Assembly (NCBI RefSeq): GCF_016918015.1
Contig: NZ_JAERMK010000024.1
Location: forward strand, 1 to 46,251
Length of the DNA: 46,251 nucleotides
Direction: 5' to 3'
Origin: Glycomyces sp. YM15
GTDB taxonomy: Bacteria; Actinomycetota; Actinomycetes; Mycobacteriales; Micromonosporaceae
This document shows positions 31,581 to 39,725 of the stretch, piece after piece; position 1 is the stretch's first letter, and each line of letters opens with the position of its first letter. The notes under the pieces are model-generated. The model saw only the letters and a program-made list of their open reading frames with translations, searched no databases and had not been told where the DNA came from. A program made the translations under genes and the position numbers.

Positions 31581-32417
31581 GTGATCGCGCTCGTGCTCGC
31601 GCTGGGCAGTTCGCTCGCCTACGGGTGCGCGGATTTCCTCGGCGGCCTCGGTGCCCGGAAGGCGCACGTGCTGCGGACGGTGAGAGTGGCGGCCCCGGCG
31701 AGCCTCGTGGTCGAGCTGCTGCTGTGGCCGCTGCTCGGGGCCTCGTTCGAGCTGTCGACCGTGGCTTGGGGCGCGGCTTCCGGCTTCTCCTCGGCGGCCG
31801 CGTTCGTGCTGTTGTACCGCACGCTGGCGATCGGCCCGATGAACGTGCTCTCGCCGATCACTGCGCTCGTCTCAGCCGCGATTCCGGTCGGCGTGGGCCT
31901 GCTCCAGGGCGAGCATCTGGCGGCGGCCGGCCTGATCGGCCTGCCGCTCGCGCTGGTGGCGGTGGTGCTGGTGAGCGCCGGACCGGGGATGCGGTCATCG
32001 CGGCCGTCGCGCACGGCGCTGCTGCTGGCGTGCGGTGCGGGCGCGGCGATCGCGCTGCAGCTGGTGTTCCTGCACCAAGCGCCCGCCGGGAGCGGGGTCG
32101 GGCCGCTGATCGTCGGCCGGGCCGTCGCTTCGGGGGTCACGCTGAGCGCGGCGTTCCTGCTGCGGCGCAATCTCGGAGCGGAGCGTCCCGCGTACGCCGT
32201 GTCGGCCGCGGCGGGAGCGCTCGACTCGATCGCGAACCTGCTGTTCCTGCTGGCGGCCCGCGGCGGGGACCTGGCGGTCGTCGCCGTGATCGTGGCCCTG
32301 TATCCGGCCGGGACGGTCCTGCTGGCCCGCAAGGTGCTGGGCGAACGCCTCCACCGAGGTCAGCTCATCGGACTGGGAACGGCAGCCGCCGCCGTCAGCC
32401 TCTTGGCCCTCAACTGA
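31581..32417 (+). CDS. DMT superfamily transporter, EamA type
   Basis: A 278-residue ten-helix membrane protein of the EamA family. ALGSSLAYGCADFLGGLGARK starts the first repeat, and VAVIVALYPAGTVLLARKVLGER holds the second-repeat Tyr-Pro motif (cf. the Glu-Pro block) with the usual L-ER after it. GTG 31581 is chosen because the strong promoter ends just upstream and GGTGGGA precedes it; a frame back to 31515 would start inside the -35 box. It is likely controlled by the divergent XRE-cupin protein. Confidence 0.9.
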   Translation: MIALVLALGSSLAYGCADFLGGLGARKAHVLRTVRVAAPASLVVELLLWPLLGASFELSTVAWGAASGFSSAAAFVLLYRTLAIGPMNVLSPITALVSAAIPVGVGLLQGEHLAAAGLIGLPLALVAVVLVSAGPGMRSSRPSRTALLLACGAGAAIALQLVFLHQAPAGSGVGPLIVGRAVASGVTLSAAFLLRRNLGAERPAYAVSAAAGALDSIANLLFLLAARGGDLAVVAVIVALYPAGTVLLARKVLGERLHRGQLIGLGTAAAAVSLLALN

Positions 32418-32439
32418 CGGATCCGGCCTTCACCGCAAC

Positions 32440-33651
32440 CTAAGCGCCCGAGTGTGAAGCCGCGAGGGCGGAGGAAGGGCGGGTGCTCGTACGGCGATCG
32501 GCCGCGCCGGAGGCGGCGGCCACGACGAGGGCGGCGAGGCCCAGCGCCACGCCGATCCACACTGGAGCGATGAGGCCGAGACCGCCGTCGATGGCGAGGC
32601 CGCCGAACCAGGCGGAGAGCGCGATGCCGACGTTGAAGGCCGCGGCGTTCACCGAGGAGGCCAGCGCGGGCGCCTCCTTCGCGACGTCCATGACGCGGGT
32701 CTGGAAGACCGGGACCATCGCGAAGCCGGCCGCGCCGAGCACGAACACCATGATCGCGGCCGAGACCACGTGCTGGGCCGCGAAGGCGAACACGGCCAGG
32801 GCGGCGGTGGCCGCGATGACGGTGCCGTAGAGGGTCGGCATGAGCGCGCGGTCGGCGAGGCGGCCGCCGAGGAGGTTGCCGCAGGTGAGGCCGATGCCGA
32901 AGAGGATGAGGAGCCAGGGCACGGCGGCGGTGTCGAAGCCGGAGACGCGGGTGAGGATCGGCTCGAGGAAGGTGATGGCGGCGTAGGCCGCGCCCCAGCC
33001 GAGCATCGTGATCGTGAGGACCCGCCACACCTGTGGCCTGCGGAAGACCGCGAGTTCGGTGCGCAGCGAGCCGCCCGAGTCGCCGGGCCGGGAGGGCACG
33101 AACGCGATGATGGCGGTCAGCGAGACCGCGCCGATGATCGCGATGCCCCAGAACGCCGCTCGCCAGCCGAGCTGCTGGCCGAGGGCAGTGCCGAACGGCA
33201 CGCCGACCACGTTCGAGAGGGTCAGGCCGGTCATCATGAGGGCGATGGCGCGGGAGCGCCGTTCGGGGGCGACGAGGCCGGCGGCCATGATCGGGCCGAT
33301 GCCCATGAAGGCGCCGTGGCAGAGGGCGGAGACGACGCGGCCGGTCATGAGCACGCCGTAGTCGGGGGCCTTCGCGGCGAGCACGTTCCCGGCGATGAAG
33401 AGGCTCATGAGGATGACGAGCATGGTCTTGCGCGGCAGGCGGGTCCCGGCGGCGGTCATGAGGGGCGCGCCGATCGCGACCGAGGCGGCGTAGCCGGTGA
33501 CGAGGAGCCCGGCGGTGGAGATCGAGACGTGGAGGTCGTCGCCGAGCGGACCGAGGAGGCCGACCACGACGAACTCGGTGAGACCTATCCCGAACGCGCC
33601 CAAGGCGAGCGCCCCGAGCGCGAACATGCGGCGGCGTTTGGAGGCTGGCAT
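32440..33651 (-). CDS. MFS transporter, YdhP/AraJ-like
   Basis: A 403-residue 12-helix transporter. ALALGAFGIGLTEFVVVGLL in helix 1 and the loop IGAPLMTAAGTRLPRKTMLV (motif A) are typical of the AraJ/YdhP/Cml drug-efflux branch. GRVVSALCHGAFMGIG in helix 4 is also characteristic. It is convergent with the EamA gene (22-bp gap). AATACT ends 8 nt before the ATG, so a leaderless start is possible. Confidence 0.92.
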   Translation of the reverse strand: MPASKRRRMFALGALALGAFGIGLTEFVVVGLLGPLGDDLHVSISTAGLLVTGYAASVAIGAPLMTAAGTRLPRKTMLVILMSLFIAGNVLAAKAPDYGVLMTGRVVSALCHGAFMGIGPIMAAGLVAPERRSRAIALMMTGLTLSNVVGVPFGTALGQQLGWRAAFWGIAIIGAVSLTAIIAFVPSRPGDSGGSLRTELAVFRRPQVWRVLTITMLGWGAAYAAITFLEPILTRVSGFDTAAVPWLLILFGIGLTCGNLLGGRLADRALMPTLYGTVIAATAALAVFAFAAQHVVSAAIMVFVLGAAGFAMVPVFQTRVMDVAKEAPALASSVNAAAFNVGIALSAWFGGLAIDGGLGLIAPVWIGVALGLAALVVAAASGAADRRTSTRPSSALAASHSGA

Positions 33652-33759
33652 CGCGGTCGAGTATTGGCCGGCGCGGCCCGGTTTGTCCAGTAGTTTTTCC
33701 AGCCATTGACAGAACTGCACCGCGTGGCCCTCCTCGGTGCCTCCGGCACGGAAAATGCG

Positions 33760-33765
33760 TAGGCT
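33760..33765 (+). promoter_or_regulatory. -10 box TAGGCT of a leaderless promoter
   Basis: TAGGCT is followed by six bases and the GTG at 33772, the same TANNNT-N6-start geometry seen elsewhere in the window. Confidence 0.5.
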
Positions 33766-33771
33766 GGGCCC

Positions 33772-34905
33772 GTGGCACAGAGCGAACCGAACCGGACCGA
33801 CGGCACCGAGCACTCCACCAAGGGCGCGTACGTGACCGGCGGCGAGTTCACCAGGGACACGAACTACATCGAGGACCGCATCGTCGCCGACGTCGCGGCC
33901 GTGCGGGCCGCGCCCGTGGAGGCGCACGCCAAGATCGGCGACCCGCGCATGGCCGGGCTCACCGAGGGCGCCCACGCCTGGCCGGTCGAACCGGGCCGGT
34001 ATCGGCTGGTGGCCGCGCGGGCCTGCCCGTGGGCGCACCGGTCGATCATCATCCGCCGCCTGCTCGGCCTCGAAGAGGTCATCTCCCTGGCGACGCCGGG
34101 ACCGGTGCACGACGTGCGCTCGTGGACGTTCGACCTGGGCCCCGACGGCCGCGACCCCGTGCTCGGCACCGAGCGGCTCCAGGAGCACTACTTCAAGCGC
34201 TTCCCGGACTACCCGCGCGGCATCACCGTGCCGGCGATCGTCGACGTGCCCTCGGGCGGGGTGGTCACCAACAACTACCCGCAGCTGACCTTCGACCTCT
34301 CCACCCAGTGGGCCGAGCACCACCGCGAAGGCGCGCCGGATCTGCTCCCGGCCGGGCTCATCGACGACATGCTCCCGGTCATCGAGCGGGTCTTCACCGA
34401 AGTCAACAACGGGGTGTACCGCGCGGGCTTCGCCGGATCGCAACGCGCCTACGAGCTGGCGTACAAGCGCCTGTTCAAGGCCCTCGACTGGCTCGAGGAG
34501 CGACTCGCCGACCGCCGGTACCTGATGGGCGACTCGATCACCGAGGCCGACGTGCGGCTGTTCACCACGCTGCTGCGGTTCGACCCGGTCTACCACGGCC
34601 ACTTCAAATGCAACCGGAACAAGCTCACCGAGATGCCGGTCCTGTGGGCGTACGCGCGCGACCTCTTCCAGACCCCCGGGTTCGGGGACACCGCGGACTT
34701 CGACCAGATCAAGCGGCACTACTACGTGGTGCACGAGGACATCAACCCGACCCAGGTCGTGCCCGCGGGCCCGGACCTGGAGAACTGGCTCTCCGACCAC
34801 GGCCGGGAATCCTTGGGCGGCAAGCCCTTCGGCGACGGCACCGCCCCGGACCCGGTAGCCGAGGAGGAGCGCCCGCCTGGCGCGAACCCGCTCTACCGGG
34901 ACTGA
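33772..34905 (+). CDS. Glutathione S-transferase family protein, Ecm4/YqjG type
   Basis: A 377-residue protein of the glutathionyl-hydroquinone reductase family. The active-site Cys is C85 in VAARACPWAHR, NNYPQLTFDLSTQW matches the thiol-binding loop, and LADRRYLMGDSITEADVRLF marks the helical C-terminal domain. Relatives in actinobacteria, which lack glutathione, probably use mycothiol. It would reduce quinone-thiol adducts. Start GTG 33772 with a leaderless-type -10 box. The last 25 residues are a Pro/Glu-rich tail. Confidence 0.93.
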   Translation: MAQSEPNRTDGTEHSTKGAYVTGGEFTRDTNYIEDRIVADVAAVRAAPVEAHAKIGDPRMAGLTEGAHAWPVEPGRYRLVAARACPWAHRSIIIRRLLGLEEVISLATPGPVHDVRSWTFDLGPDGRDPVLGTERLQEHYFKRFPDYPRGITVPAIVDVPSGGVVTNNYPQLTFDLSTQWAEHHREGAPDLLPAGLIDDMLPVIERVFTEVNNGVYRAGFAGSQRAYELAYKRLFKALDWLEERLADRRYLMGDSITEADVRLFTTLLRFDPVYHGHFKCNRNKLTEMPVLWAYARDLFQTPGFGDTADFDQIKRHYYVVHEDINPTQVVPAGPDLENWLSDHGRESLGGKPFGDGTAPDPVAEEERPPGANPLYRD

Positions 34906-35176
34906 GTCACCACCCCGCGGTGATCGCGGCCCGTCGCTCCCACGCGGCGACGGCGGGCCCGTCCGGCTCCCAGCGCTCGCAGAACCCGCGCAGCTCCAGG
35001 CACCGGTCGACCGACGCATCCGCAGCGTATGCGACAGCGAAAGCCCGGCGGGCGAGCGGTTGAACGGCGATGGAACTCCTGGTTCGCGGTGTGAAGTGCG
35101 GCTGGAACCGTGGTCCGGGCGCGCACGCTCGGTTACGGTTACGGCGACCGCCGCAATCCTGGACGGAAGGCCCGCC

Positions 35177-35905
35177 GTGATCTACAGCCTCTTCGACTCC
35201 GCCGCCGCGTACCGGCCGACCGAGGCCGAGCAGTCCGAGCCCGTGCCGCCGATCGAGGCGGTCCTGTTCGACTTCAGCAACACCATTTTCAAGCTCATCG
35301 ACGCGGGCACCTGGTTGCGCCGCGTCGCCGCGGCGACCGGCCGGGCGATCGACGACGACCTGATCGAGAAGACCGCCGCGCAGCTCGGCGAGGCCTACCG
35401 GATCCCCGAGGTCGCCGCGATGCAGGTCGGCCGCGACGAGTCCGCCGAGAAGCACCGTGTGGCCCTGCTCGGCTGGTTCGAGCACGTCGACTTCCTCCAG
35501 GGCATCGAGGCCGAGGCGTACGCCGCGATCGCCGCCCCTGACGCGTGGGTCCCCTACCCGGACACCGAGCCGCTGCTGCGCGAGCTGCGCCGCCGCGGGA
35601 TCAAGACCGGCATCGTCTCCGACTTCCCTTGGGACGTCGGCGTCCACATGGAGCACTTCGGCCTCGACGACCTCATCGACGTGCGCGTCGTCTCCTACCA
35701 GTTCGGCACCGAGAAGCCCGACCCCGTGCTGTTCCGCGCCGCCTGCGAACGGCTCGGCGTCGACCCGCGCCGCACGCTCATGGTCGGCGACAATCCCGCG
35801 AAGGACGGCGGCGCCGCGGCGAGCGGCCTCCGCGCGTACCTCCTCCCCGGCGAAGTCCGCACCGGCGAGCGCGGCCTGGCGCACGTGCTCGGCTTCCTTG
35901 AATGA
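35177..35905 (+). CDS. HAD family hydrolase with DxS motif I
   Basis: A 242-residue HAD-IA protein. Motif I is VLFDFSNTI, where the second Asp of the usual DxD is Ser; motif II is GIVSDFPWD; the motif III Lys is in FGTEKPDP; motif IV is MVGDNPAKDGGAAASG. A helical cap lies between residues about 35 and 115. The first 30 residues are an unusual extension ahead of motif I. GTG 35177 has GGAAGG 6 nt upstream. Without the general acid Asp the phosphatase role is uncertain. The 271 bp before the gene hold no supportable gene. Confidence 0.87.
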   Translation: MIYSLFDSAAAYRPTEAEQSEPVPPIEAVLFDFSNTIFKLIDAGTWLRRVAAATGRAIDDDLIEKTAAQLGEAYRIPEVAAMQVGRDESAEKHRVALLGWFEHVDFLQGIEAEAYAAIAAPDAWVPYPDTEPLLRELRRRGIKTGIVSDFPWDVGVHMEHFGLDDLIDVRVVSYQFGTEKPDPVLFRAACERLGVDPRRTLMVGDNPAKDGGAAASGLRAYLLPGEVRTGERGLAHVLGFLE

Positions 35906-35959
35906 GCACAGCCTGAGAGCGCGGCCTCCACTGAGCACAGTGAGAACTGACCTGGCGGT

Positions 35960-35990
35960 TTGACTTGGAGTGCACTCCAAGTCATAGCGT
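35960..35990 (+). promoter_or_regulatory. MerR-type promoter/operator upstream of the SDR gene
   Basis: TTGACT (35960-35965) and TAGCGT (35985-35990) are 19 bp apart, the long spacer typical of MerR-activated promoters. A perfect 24-bp palindrome, TGACTTGGAGTG plus its complement (35961-35984), spans the spacer. The arms ACTTGGAGT resemble sites of AdhR/NmlR-type regulators. The -10 box ends 6 nt before the ATG, so the message is leaderless. Confidence 0.88.
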
Positions 35991-35996
35991 CGAGGC

Positions 35997-36944
35997 ATGA
36001 GCGACAAGCAGCAACCGATCAAGTCGGGCTTCGACAACCGTTCCACCGCCGCCGAAGTGCTCGACGGCATCGATCTCACCGGCAAGACCGCCGTCGTGAC
36101 CGGCGGCTACTCCGGCATCGGCCTCGAGACCACGCGGGCCCTCGCGAGCGCCGGAGCCGAGGTCGTCGTCCCCGCACGGCGCCCCGACCTCGCCGCCGCG
36201 AACCTCGAGGGCATCGCGGGCACCGAAGTGGACGAACTCGACCTCGCCGACCTCGACAGCGTCCGGCGATTCGCGGAGCGCCGCTTCGCGGACGGGCGAC
36301 GCATCGACCTCCTGGTCAACAGCGCGGGCATCATGGCCTGCCCGGAGACCCGCACCGAAAAGGGTTGGGAACTCCAGCTCGCCACCAACCACCTCGGGCA
36401 CTTCGCGCTGGTCAACCGCCTCCTGCCGCTGCTCGAAGGCGCACGTGTCGTCTCGGTCTCCTCCAACGGCCACCGGCAGTCGCCGATCCGCTGGGACGAC
36501 CCGCACTTCGACACCGGCTACGACCGCGGGCAGGCGTACGGCCAGTCGAAGACCGCGAACGTGCTGTTCGCGGTGGAACTCGACCGCCTCGCCGCCTCAT
36601 CGGGGATCCGGGCGTTCGCACTCCACCCGGGCGCGATCCTCACGCCGCTCCAGCGCCACTTCACCGAGGCCGAGCAGCGCGAGATCGGCTGGATCGACGA
36701 GCACGGCAATCCCCCGGCGCACTTCAAGTCCGCAGAGGCCGGTGCCGCGACCCAGACCTGGGCGGCGACCTCGCCGAAACTCGACGGCCTGGGCGGCCTC
36801 TACCTGGAGGACTGCGAGATCGCCGAAGTCAACCCCGATCTCGACGCCGGCCCGGGCGTGCGCCCGCATGCGATCGACCCCGAGCAGGCACAGCGGCTCT
36901 GGGCGTTCTCGGCCGAGCTCACCGGGGTGAACACCTTCGCCTGA
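35997..36944 (+). CDS. Short-chain dehydrogenase/reductase
   Basis: A 315-residue SDR. The nucleotide loop is TGGYSGIG (residues 35-42), NSAG (109-112) stands for the usual NNAG, and catalytic Y182 and K186 lie in AYGQSKTAN with Ser in VVSVSSNGH. It resembles the retinol/WW-oxidoreductase-like branch. Expression should be controlled by an AdhR/NmlR-type MerR protein through the palindromic promoter, which suggests a role in aldehyde or electrophile reduction. No merR gene is in the window. Confidence 0.93.
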   Translation: MSDKQQPIKSGFDNRSTAAEVLDGIDLTGKTAVVTGGYSGIGLETTRALASAGAEVVVPARRPDLAAANLEGIAGTEVDELDLADLDSVRRFAERRFADGRRIDLLVNSAGIMACPETRTEKGWELQLATNHLGHFALVNRLLPLLEGARVVSVSSNGHRQSPIRWDDPHFDTGYDRGQAYGQSKTANVLFAVELDRLAASSGIRAFALHPGAILTPLQRHFTEAEQREIGWIDEHGNPPAHFKSAEAGAATQTWAATSPKLDGLGGLYLEDCEIAEVNPDLDAGPGVRPHAIDPEQAQRLWAFSAELTGVNTFA

Positions 36945-36951
36945 GCCCCGT

Positions 36952-37001
36952 CCCGGGACCCGATCGGTTGCGCTCCAAAGGGCGGCGTATCGGGTCTCGG
37001 G
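36952..37001. terminator. Bidirectional terminator between SDR and XRE-cupin genes
   Basis: CCCGGGACCCGAT (36952-36964) pairs with ATCGGGTCTCGGG (36989-37001), 13 bp with one G-T pair and a 24-nt loop, between convergent genes. Confidence 0.7.
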
Positions 37002-37069
37002 TGGATCCGATGACGGCCGCTCCCCCGGTGGCTCGGTCGAAGGGCGACGGGTCGCTCTGAGATTCGAGG

Positions 37070-37657
37070 TCAATCGGCTTTCGATTTGGGCTTCGCGCGC
37101 AGGTGGGCGCGTTCGCCCTGGCTGCCGAAGAGGCTCAGGATCTCCACGGGATGCTCGTCGGCGCTGCCGAACCAATGGGGGGTGCGGGTGTCGAACTCGG
37201 CGGCCTCGCCGGGCTTCATCACGAAATCGTGCTCGCCGAGGACCACCCGCAGGTTGCCGTTGAGGACGTACATCCAGTCGTAGCCCTCGTGGACTTTCAA
37301 GTCGGGTTCGCTGCGGGAGCCGCCGGGGATGATCATCTTGTAGGCCTGGATGCCGCCGGGGCGGCGGGTGAGCGGCAGGTGGATCATGCCGTGGCGGGTG
37401 ATGGGCCGCATGTGGACGCGCGGATCCCCGGTGGGCGGGGCGTCCACGAGGTCGTCGAGGGTCACGCCGTGGGCTTTCGCCAAGGGCAGCAGGAGCTCCA
37501 GGGTCGGTTTGCGGGAACCGGATTCGAGCCGCGAGAGGGTGCTCACGGAGATCCCGGTCTGCTCCGAGAGGTCCGCGAGGGTCGCCTCGCGTTCCTTGCG
37601 CAGTGCGCGCAGGCGCGGGCCGACCGAGTCGAGCGCCTGTTCCATGTCGTCGTCCAT
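37070..37657 (-). CDS. XRE family regulator with cupin domain
   Basis: A 195-residue regulator: XRE helix-turn-helix (about 12-66, EATLADLSEQTGISVSTLSR and KPTLELLLPLAKAHGVTLDD) and a cupin (about 95-180, KVHEGYDWMYVLNGNLRVVL and TRTPHWFGS). ATG 37657 directly precedes the HTH; a longer frame to 37738 would run into the divergent gene. Palindromic TTGCC motifs lie in the shared intergenic region. It is divergent from the CPYC flavoprotein, its probable target. Confidence 0.93.
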   Translation of the reverse strand: MDDDMEQALDSVGPRLRALRKEREATLADLSEQTGISVSTLSRLESGSRKPTLELLLPLAKAHGVTLDDLVDAPPTGDPRVHMRPITRHGMIHLPLTRRPGGIQAYKMIIPGGSRSEPDLKVHEGYDWMYVLNGNLRVVLGEHDFVMKPGEAAEFDTRTPHWFGSADEHPVEILSLFGSQGERAHLRAKPKSKAD

Positions 37658-37666
37658 GATGCAAGT

Positions 37667-37692
37667 TTGCCAGATCGGCAAGAATGTTTGCC
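37667..37692. promoter_or_regulatory. TTGCC operator motifs between xre-cupin and flavoprotein genes
   Basis: TTGCC-AGATC-GGCAA (37667-37681) is a perfect inverted repeat. A further TTGCC begins at 37688, 21 bp after the first, which is two helical turns. Confidence 0.55.
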
Positions 37693-37737
37693 GGTTTCGC
37701 GCAGTCGGGTTTACGGTCGTCCACGGAGGTGGTCGCA

Positions 37738-38694
37738 ATGACCGATGAACTGAGGGAACTGTACGACGTCGTGGTGATCGGCGGCGGAGCCGCGGGCCTG
37801 AACGGGGCGCTCATGCTCGCCCGCGCGCGCCGCTCGGTGGCCGTGATCGACGCGGGTGAGCCGCGGAACGCCCCGGCCGAGGGGGTCCACGGCCTGCTCG
37901 GACGCGAGGGCATGCCACCGTCGCAGCTGCTGGAGATCGGCCGCGGCGAAGTGCGGCAGTACGGCGGCCATGTGGTCGAGGGCGCCGTCACGAGCGCGAA
38001 GGCGAACGCGGAAGGTTTCGCCGTCGCGCTGGTGGACGGCCGAGAAGTCAAGGCCCGCAAGCTGCTCGTCACCACGGGGCTGGTGGACCGGCTTCCGGAG
38101 ATCCCCGGTCTCGCCGAGCAATGGGGCAAGGGCGTCGTGCACTGCCCGTACTGCCACGGGTGGGAGGTCCGCGACCAGGCGATCGGCATCGTCGCGACCG
38201 GCCCGATGTCGATGCACGGCGCGCTGCTGTTCCGGCAGTGGACCGCGGACCTGGTGGTGTTCACCAATGAACGGCTGGCACTGCCGCCCGAGGAGGTCGA
38301 GAAGCTGCAGGCGCGCGGCACCCGGATCGTGGACGGCGCGATCGAACGGATCGAATCCGAGGGCGGGCGCATTCGCGGTGTGCGACTGGCGAACGGCGCG
38401 TTCGTGGAGCGTTCCGTGCTGGCCACGGCCTCCCGGATGGAGGCGCGGGCCGGGTTCTTGAAGGACTTGGGGCTCAACGCGGTCGAGCATCCTTCGGGCG
38501 CGGGCGAGCACGTCCCGGCCGATCCGTTCGGCCGCACGGACGTGCCCGGTGTGTGGGCCGCGGGCAACGTCACCGACCTGATGGCCCAGGTCGGCGCCTC
38601 CGCCGCAGCGGGGGCGATGGCCGGGGCGCAGATCAACATGGAGCTGGTCAACGAGGACACGGACGCGGCGGTGGCCGCGTACCGGGCCCGGTAG
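37738..38694 (+). CDS. NAD(P)/FAD-dependent oxidoreductase, thioredoxin-reductase-like (CPYC)
   Basis: A 318-residue flavoprotein. The FAD loop is VVIGGGAAGLNGAL (residues 12-25), the redox motif is C136-P-Y-C139 in VVHCPYCHGWEVRD, and the C-terminal FAD motif is DVPGVWAAGNVTD. The NADPH loop is altered (ATGPMSMHGALL in place of GxGxxA), as usual for this actinobacterial subgroup, so the electron donor may differ from NADPH. GGAGG lies 8 nt before ATG 37738. It is divergent from an XRE-cupin regulator, and a strong terminator follows. Its thiol partner is unknown; no thioredoxin gene is near. Confidence 0.92.
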   Translation: MTDELRELYDVVVIGGGAAGLNGALMLARARRSVAVIDAGEPRNAPAEGVHGLLGREGMPPSQLLEIGRGEVRQYGGHVVEGAVTSAKANAEGFAVALVDGREVKARKLLVTTGLVDRLPEIPGLAEQWGKGVVHCPYCHGWEVRDQAIGIVATGPMSMHGALLFRQWTADLVVFTNERLALPPEEVEKLQARGTRIVDGAIERIESEGGRIRGVRLANGAFVERSVLATASRMEARAGFLKDLGLNAVEHPSGAGEHVPADPFGRTDVPGVWAAGNVTDLMAQVGASAAAGAMAGAQINMELVNEDTDAAVAAYRAR

Positions 38695-38700
38695 CGGAGC

Positions 38701-38726
38701 GTGCGGCGGCCTCGCAGCCGCCGCAC
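38701..38726. terminator. Bidirectional terminator after the CPYC flavoprotein
   Basis: GTGCGGCGGC (38701-38710) and GCCGCCGCAC (38717-38726) form a perfect 10-bp stem with a 6-nt loop between convergent genes. Confidence 0.88.
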
Positions 38727-38734
38727 CTCACGCG

Positions 38735-38953
38735 CTAAGGCCCCGACCGCGTGTCGGGCTCGACCCAGGTCAGTTCGATGAGGTCCGGCTCTTCCGCCCG
38801 GAGCCGCCCGGCGTCACCGCCGCCTCCAGGCGAGACGAGCACGTCGCCGAAGTCGTCCTCAGGAGCGGCCGCGGCCGCCTCGACGGCCTCCGTGCCGAAT
38901 GCCACCGCGAGATCCGCGGCGGAGTAGTCCACCGCGTCGCCGCCGTCGCCCAT
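38735..38953 (-). CDS. Small acidic hypothetical protein
   Basis: A 72-residue, strongly acidic protein (MGDGGDAVDYSAADLAVAF...) with an Ala-rich first half and a Gly-rich middle. GGAGG lies 4 nt before the ATG and a terminator follows the stop, so it looks like a real gene. It lies 61 bp downstream of the FMN reductase gene on the same strand and may be the last gene of that operon. The family is not recognized. Confidence 0.65.
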   Translation of the reverse strand: MGDGGDAVDYSAADLAVAFGTEAVEAAAAAPEDDFGDVLVSPGGGGDAGRLRAEEPDLIELTWVEPDTRSGP

Positions 38954-39014
38954 CGCGCCTCCAAAGTTCGTGGCTCCGTTCCAACGTACCGGCTCGGAGC
39001 CACCACTGGGGACC

Positions 39015-39725
39015 CTAGGTCTTGCGGTTCGGCTTGGCCGAGCCGCCCGTGGCCAGGCGCATCAGGTCGGTGCTGAGGTCGATGTCCAGCTCCGTGCCGC
39101 CCGCGCTGCCGTATTCGTGCTGGTAGCTCTTCCATGACTCGCTGCGGACCTTCTCGGCGAAACCGGACTCCATGAGCAGGAGCACTTCGATCGCGGCGCG
39201 CGTGATCCGCTCCCCCAGCTCCTTCGAGTTCCAGTCCTCGGTGGCGGCGAAGACCGAGGTCGGGACGGTCATCGTGCGCAGGTACGCGAACAGCGAGCGC
39301 ATCTGGTCGTCCACCACGAGGGCGTGCCGGGCCGTGCCGGCGGTCGCGGCGAGCACCACCGGTTTGGCGATGAGCAGGTCGTTGTCGAGGACGTGGAAGA
39401 ACGAGCTGAACAGGCCGCTCGGCGCGGCCTTGTACACCGGGGCACCGGCGACGACCGCGTCGGCGCGGCCGAGCAGTTCGATCGCGCGGGTCATCTTGGG
39501 GCCCATGAGCTGCGAGACGAGCGCGGTCGAGATCTCGGTGGCGAGTTCGCGGAGGTCGATGACGTCGGTCGCGACCTTCTCGTCGCGGTCCTCGGCGAGC
39601 GTGCGGACGCGGTCGGCGATACGGTCGGCGAGCATCCGCGTCGAGGACGGGTCGCTGGTGCCGCCGTTGACGACTACCACTCGGAACGGTTGGGCGCCTT
39701 CGGGTTGGCGCTGCTGGACGGTCAC
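39015..39725 (-). CDS. NADPH-dependent FMN reductase (CE1759 family)
   Basis: A 236-residue flavodoxin-fold reductase. RVVVVNGGTSDPSSTRMLAD holds the phosphate loop, and VVAGAPVYKAAPSGLFSSF the flavin-binding region. It matches the CE1759-type FMN reductases that are encoded beside CE1758-type luciferase-like oxidoreductases. It would supply reduced FMN to the LLM enzyme of the same operon. GTG 39725 overlaps the MarR stop by 4 bp and has GGAGG 7 nt upstream, so it is translationally coupled. Confidence 0.9.
   Translation of the reverse strand: MTVQQRQPEGAQPFRVVVVNGGTSDPSSTRMLADRIADRVRTLAEDRDEKVATDVIDLRELATEISTALVSQLMGPKMTRAIELLGRADAVVAGAPVYKAAPSGLFSSFFHVLDNDLLIAKPVVLAATAGTARHALVVDDQMRSLFAYLRTMTVPTSVFAATEDWNSKELGERITRAAIEVLLLMESGFAEKVRSESWKSYQHEYGSAGGTELDIDLSTDLMRLATGGSAKPNRKT

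Noticed and set aside
32440..35019. An 859-codon minus-strand frame
   Set aside because: Only the part from 33651 down encodes the MFS transporter; the rest is antisense to the Ecm4-type gene and has no start support.
34907..35070. A minus-strand frame ending at 34907 that reads like protein (AVAYAADASVDRCLELRGF)
   Set aside because: No ATG, GTG or TTG start exists in the gene-like part, and there is no ribosome site. It could be a remnant, but evidence is too thin to annotate.
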